DNA from: an uncultured Chromatiaceae bacterium
Lineage (GTDB): Bacteria > Pseudomonadota > Gammaproteobacteria > Enterobacterales > Alteromonadaceae
Reading direction: 5' to 3'
Assembly: GCA_946481195.1 (NCBI GenBank)
Contig: CAMLNG010000166.1
Span: forward strand, 1 to 7,524
Length of the DNA stretch: 7,524 nt
Each line of letters opens with the position of its first letter. Positions within the stretch are counted from its first letter, which is position 1. The notes beneath the pieces are model-generated. The model ran no database searches. It worked only from the letters and a program-made list of their open reading frames with translations, and was not told where the DNA came from. A program made the position numbers and the translations under genes. Below are positions 5,679-7,524 of the stretch, piece after piece.

Positions 5679-7046
5679 ATGCTCGAGATCCGTATCAGCC
5701 GTTGGGCAGAACTGGACGATGCCGGCAAAAGCCGGGTGTTGAGCCGGCCCAAATTAAAAAATGCCGAAGAGCTGCCGGAGCAAGTCGCCGGCATTATCAA
5801 AGCCGTACGTAACACCGGCGACAAAGCGCTGAAGTTCTACAGCCAGAAGTTCGACAGTATTGATAACAATCCGCTGGAACTGAGCCTGGTGCAGCAGCAA
5901 TTGCTGCTCGGTAAACTCAGCGATGAACGCCGCGCCGCCATTGAACTGGCTTACAGCAATATCCGCAAATTCCATGCGGCGCAAAAACCGCAGGACCTGC
6001 TGGTTGAAACCACACCGGGCGTGGTCTGTGAGTTGAAGTACGCGCCAATGGATGCCGTTGGTTTATATATTCCGGGTGGCAGCGCACCGCTGCCCTCGAC
6101 AGTACTGATGCTGGGGGTGCCGGCGCAGCTCGCGGGTTGCCGCCGTGTCGTACTGGTGACGCCACCAGGCGCGCCACTCGCTTCCGATATTGCAGCTGAA
6201 ATCGTCTATGCGGCGCAGCTTTGTGGCATTCGTGAGATGTACACGGTTGGTGGCGCTCAGGCCATTGCTGCGCTGGCGTATGGCACTGCGACTATCGCCA
6301 AAGTCGACAAAATTTTTGGCCCGGGCAACCGGTTTGTCACCGAAGCGAAACAACAAGTGGCGCGTGACGCCCAGGGCGCGGCGATTGATATGCCGGCCGG
6401 CCCCTCAGAGGTGCTGGTGATTGCTGACGAGACTGCAGACCCGGCTTTTGTCGCCGCCGATTTGTTGTCGCAAGCCGAACACGGTATGGATTCGCAGGTC
6501 GTGCTGATTAGCCCCAGCGAAAAACTGCTGAAAGAGACGATGGCCAGGCTGGAAGACCAGTTATTGGCCCTGCCGCGCGCCATCATCGCGAAAAAAGCGC
6601 TGGATCACAGCCGTTTTATTCTGGTGGCGGATTTAGCCGAAGCAGTATTTGTGTCAAACCAATACGCGCCGGAACACTTAATTATCCAGACCGCTCAGGA
6701 TGATAAGTTACTGCCGCAGCTGAAAAATGCCGCCAGCATTTTTGTTGGCCCCTGGACACCGGAATCGGCCGGCGATTACGCCAGCGGTACCAACCACGTG
6801 CTGCCAACTTATGGCTACAGCCGCAATCACAGCAGTTTATCGCTGCTCGATTTCTACCGGCGCTACACAGTGCAGACGCTGAGCAGCAAAGGCTTGCAGG
6901 CGATTGGTCCGGCCATTGTCACGCTGGCGACCGCCGAGAGCTTAAACGCCCACGCCAATGCCGTCAGTTTACGGCTGAAAAGCCTGAGCAAAAAGCTGCA
7001 GCAGCAGGATGAATTCACGCCTATTCCTTCAGAGAAGGATAAATGA
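5679..7046 (+). CDS. hisD: Histidinol dehydrogenase
   Basis: Zinc- and NAD-dependent HisD oxidises L-histidinol through histidinal to L-histidine, the last two steps of the pathway, as a cytosolic dimer. The protein is 455 residues against 434 in E. coli. Seen in order: [20 protein letters not shown] (130-149), [12 protein letters not shown] (213-224), [14 protein letters not shown] (237-250), [14 protein letters not shown] (262-275) with zinc ligands Gln265 and His268, APEHL (330-334) with catalytic Glu332-His333, [18 protein letters not shown] (363-380) with zinc ligand Asp366, and His425 in LNAHANAV. Ligand roles are assigned from the E. coli enzyme. The extra length is a polar, Lys/Gln-rich tail after about residue 436. 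GGAG at 5669-5672 precedes the ATG by six bases, overlapping the end of hisG, and the stop overlaps the hisC start. Confidence 0.98.
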   Translation: MLEIRISRWAELDDAGKSRVLSRPKLKNAEELPEQVAGIIKAVRNTGDKALKFYSQKFDSIDNNPLELSLVQQQLLLGKLSDERRAAIELAYSNIRKFHAAQKPQDLLVETTPGVVCELKYAPMDAVGLYIPGGSAPLPSTVLMLGVPAQLAGCRRVVLVTPPGAPLASDIAAEIVYAAQLCGIREMYTVGGAQAIAALAYGTATIAKVDKIFGPGNRFVTEAKQQVARDAQGAAIDMPAGPSEVLVIADETADPAFVAADLLSQAEHGMDSQVVLISPSEKLLKETMARLEDQLLALPRAIIAKKALDHSRFILVADLAEAVFVSNQYAPEHLIIQTAQDDKLLPQLKNAASIFVGPWTPESAGDYASGTNHVLPTYGYSRNHSSLSLLDFYRRYTVQTLSSKGLQAIGPAIVTLATAESLNAHANAVSLRLKSLSKKLQQQDEFTPIPSEKDK

Positions 7047-7524
7047 GCAGTATCAGTAACTTAGCCCGCGACAGCGTCAAAGCGCTGGTGCCTTATGCCT
7101 CAGCGCGCTTGTCGATGTCCGGTGGTTCGGTCTGGCTGAACGCCAACGAAAACGCTTTAGCCCCCGAATATCAGTTAAGCGGCAGTTTTAACCGTTATCC
7201 GGATTGTCAGCCGCCTGCATTGATTGCCGCCTACGCTGCCTATGCTGGCGTGACGCCGGAACAAGTGCTGGTCAGCCGCGGCGCGGACGAAGGCATTGAG
7301 CTGCTCATCCGCAGCTTCTGTGAACCCGGCCTGGATAACATCGTCATTTGCCCGCCGACTTATGGCATGTACGCCATCAGCGCGCAAAGCAATCAGGTCG
7401 GCCGCACTGTGGTGCCGTTAACCGCAGAACTGACGCTGGATTTGCCAGCAATCAAACAAAGCAAGCAAACCAAATTAGTCTTTATCTGCAGCCCGAATAA
7501 TCCTACCGGTAATTTAATTCCGCG
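7043..7524 (+). CDS. hisC: Histidinol-phosphate aminotransferase, N-terminal 160 residues, cut by window edge
   Basis: HisC is a PLP-dependent fold-type I aminotransferase that converts imidazole-acetol phosphate plus glutamate to histidinol phosphate, the step before HisB phosphatase and HisD. The ATG at 7043 overlaps the hisD stop as ATGA, with AAGG (7035-7038) just upstream, implying translational coupling. Visible: VWLNANEN (30-37), FNRYPDCQP (49-57), [18 protein letters not shown] (75-92), which holds the PLP-phosphate-binding loop, CPPTYGMY (103-110) and the CSPNNPTGN segment (149-157) of the cofactor and substrate site. The PLP lysine lies beyond the right edge. The frame is open to the last base. 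The gene order hisG-hisD-hisC predicts hisB, hisH, hisA, hisF and hisI next. Confidence 0.97.
   Translation, partial: MSSISNLARDSVKALVPYASARLSMSGGSVWLNANENALAPEYQLSGSFNRYPDCQPPALIAAYAAYAGVTPEQVLVSRGADEGIELLIRSFCEPGLDNIVICPPTYGMYAISAQSNQVGRTVVPLTAELTLDLPAIKQSKQTKLVFICSPNNPTGNLIP

Overview
The window looks like ordinary chromosome of a gammaproteobacterium. Several proteins follow their Escherichia coli counterparts closely by recalled family sequence (HisG, HisD, HisC, TsaB, YoaA), and yoaA lies next to tsaB as in E. coli. The two small unrecognised genes and the moderate GC content with AT-rich intergenic DNA would suit an Alteromonadales or Rheinheimera/Alishewanella-like organism, but that placement is a guess.

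Left half (1 to about 4250), all on the minus strand. Read in the direction of transcription from right to left: a 106-residue Gln/His-rich protein of unknown function (3922-4242); yoaA, an iron-sulphur XPD/DinG-type helicase (1825-3771); tsaB, a subunit of the t6A tRNA-modification machinery (1117-1812), 12 bases after yoaA and probably co-transcribed with it; two strong hairpins (1027-1094), the nearer one a good rho-independent terminator; a near-consensus promoter (984-1011) driving a 108-residue protein of unknown function (619-945) with its own weak terminator; and the first 165 residues of a short-chain dehydrogenase/reductase (SDR) cut by the left edge (1-495).

Right half (about 4500 to 7524), all on the plus strand: the start of a histidine biosynthesis operon, hisL-hisG-hisD-hisC. 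It opens with a classical attenuator: a 15-codon leader peptide with five consecutive His codons, mutually exclusive stems, and a 15-bp GC-rich terminator hairpin with a T-run just before hisG. HisG commits PRPP and ATP to the pathway, HisD catalyses the final two oxidations and HisC the transamination; hisC is cut by the right edge. hisD and hisC overlap by ATGA. A perfect 14-bp palindrome lies in the presumed his promoter and may be a repressor site in addition to attenuation.

The 360-base gap between the two divergent units (4243-4602) is AT-rich and carries the promoters. I see no tRNA, rRNA, CRISPR array, insertion sequence or phage gene. I do not find a convincing novel multigene system. 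The points most worth checking are the attenuator with the palindrome, the two small uncharacterised proteins, and the tandem hairpins after tsaB.
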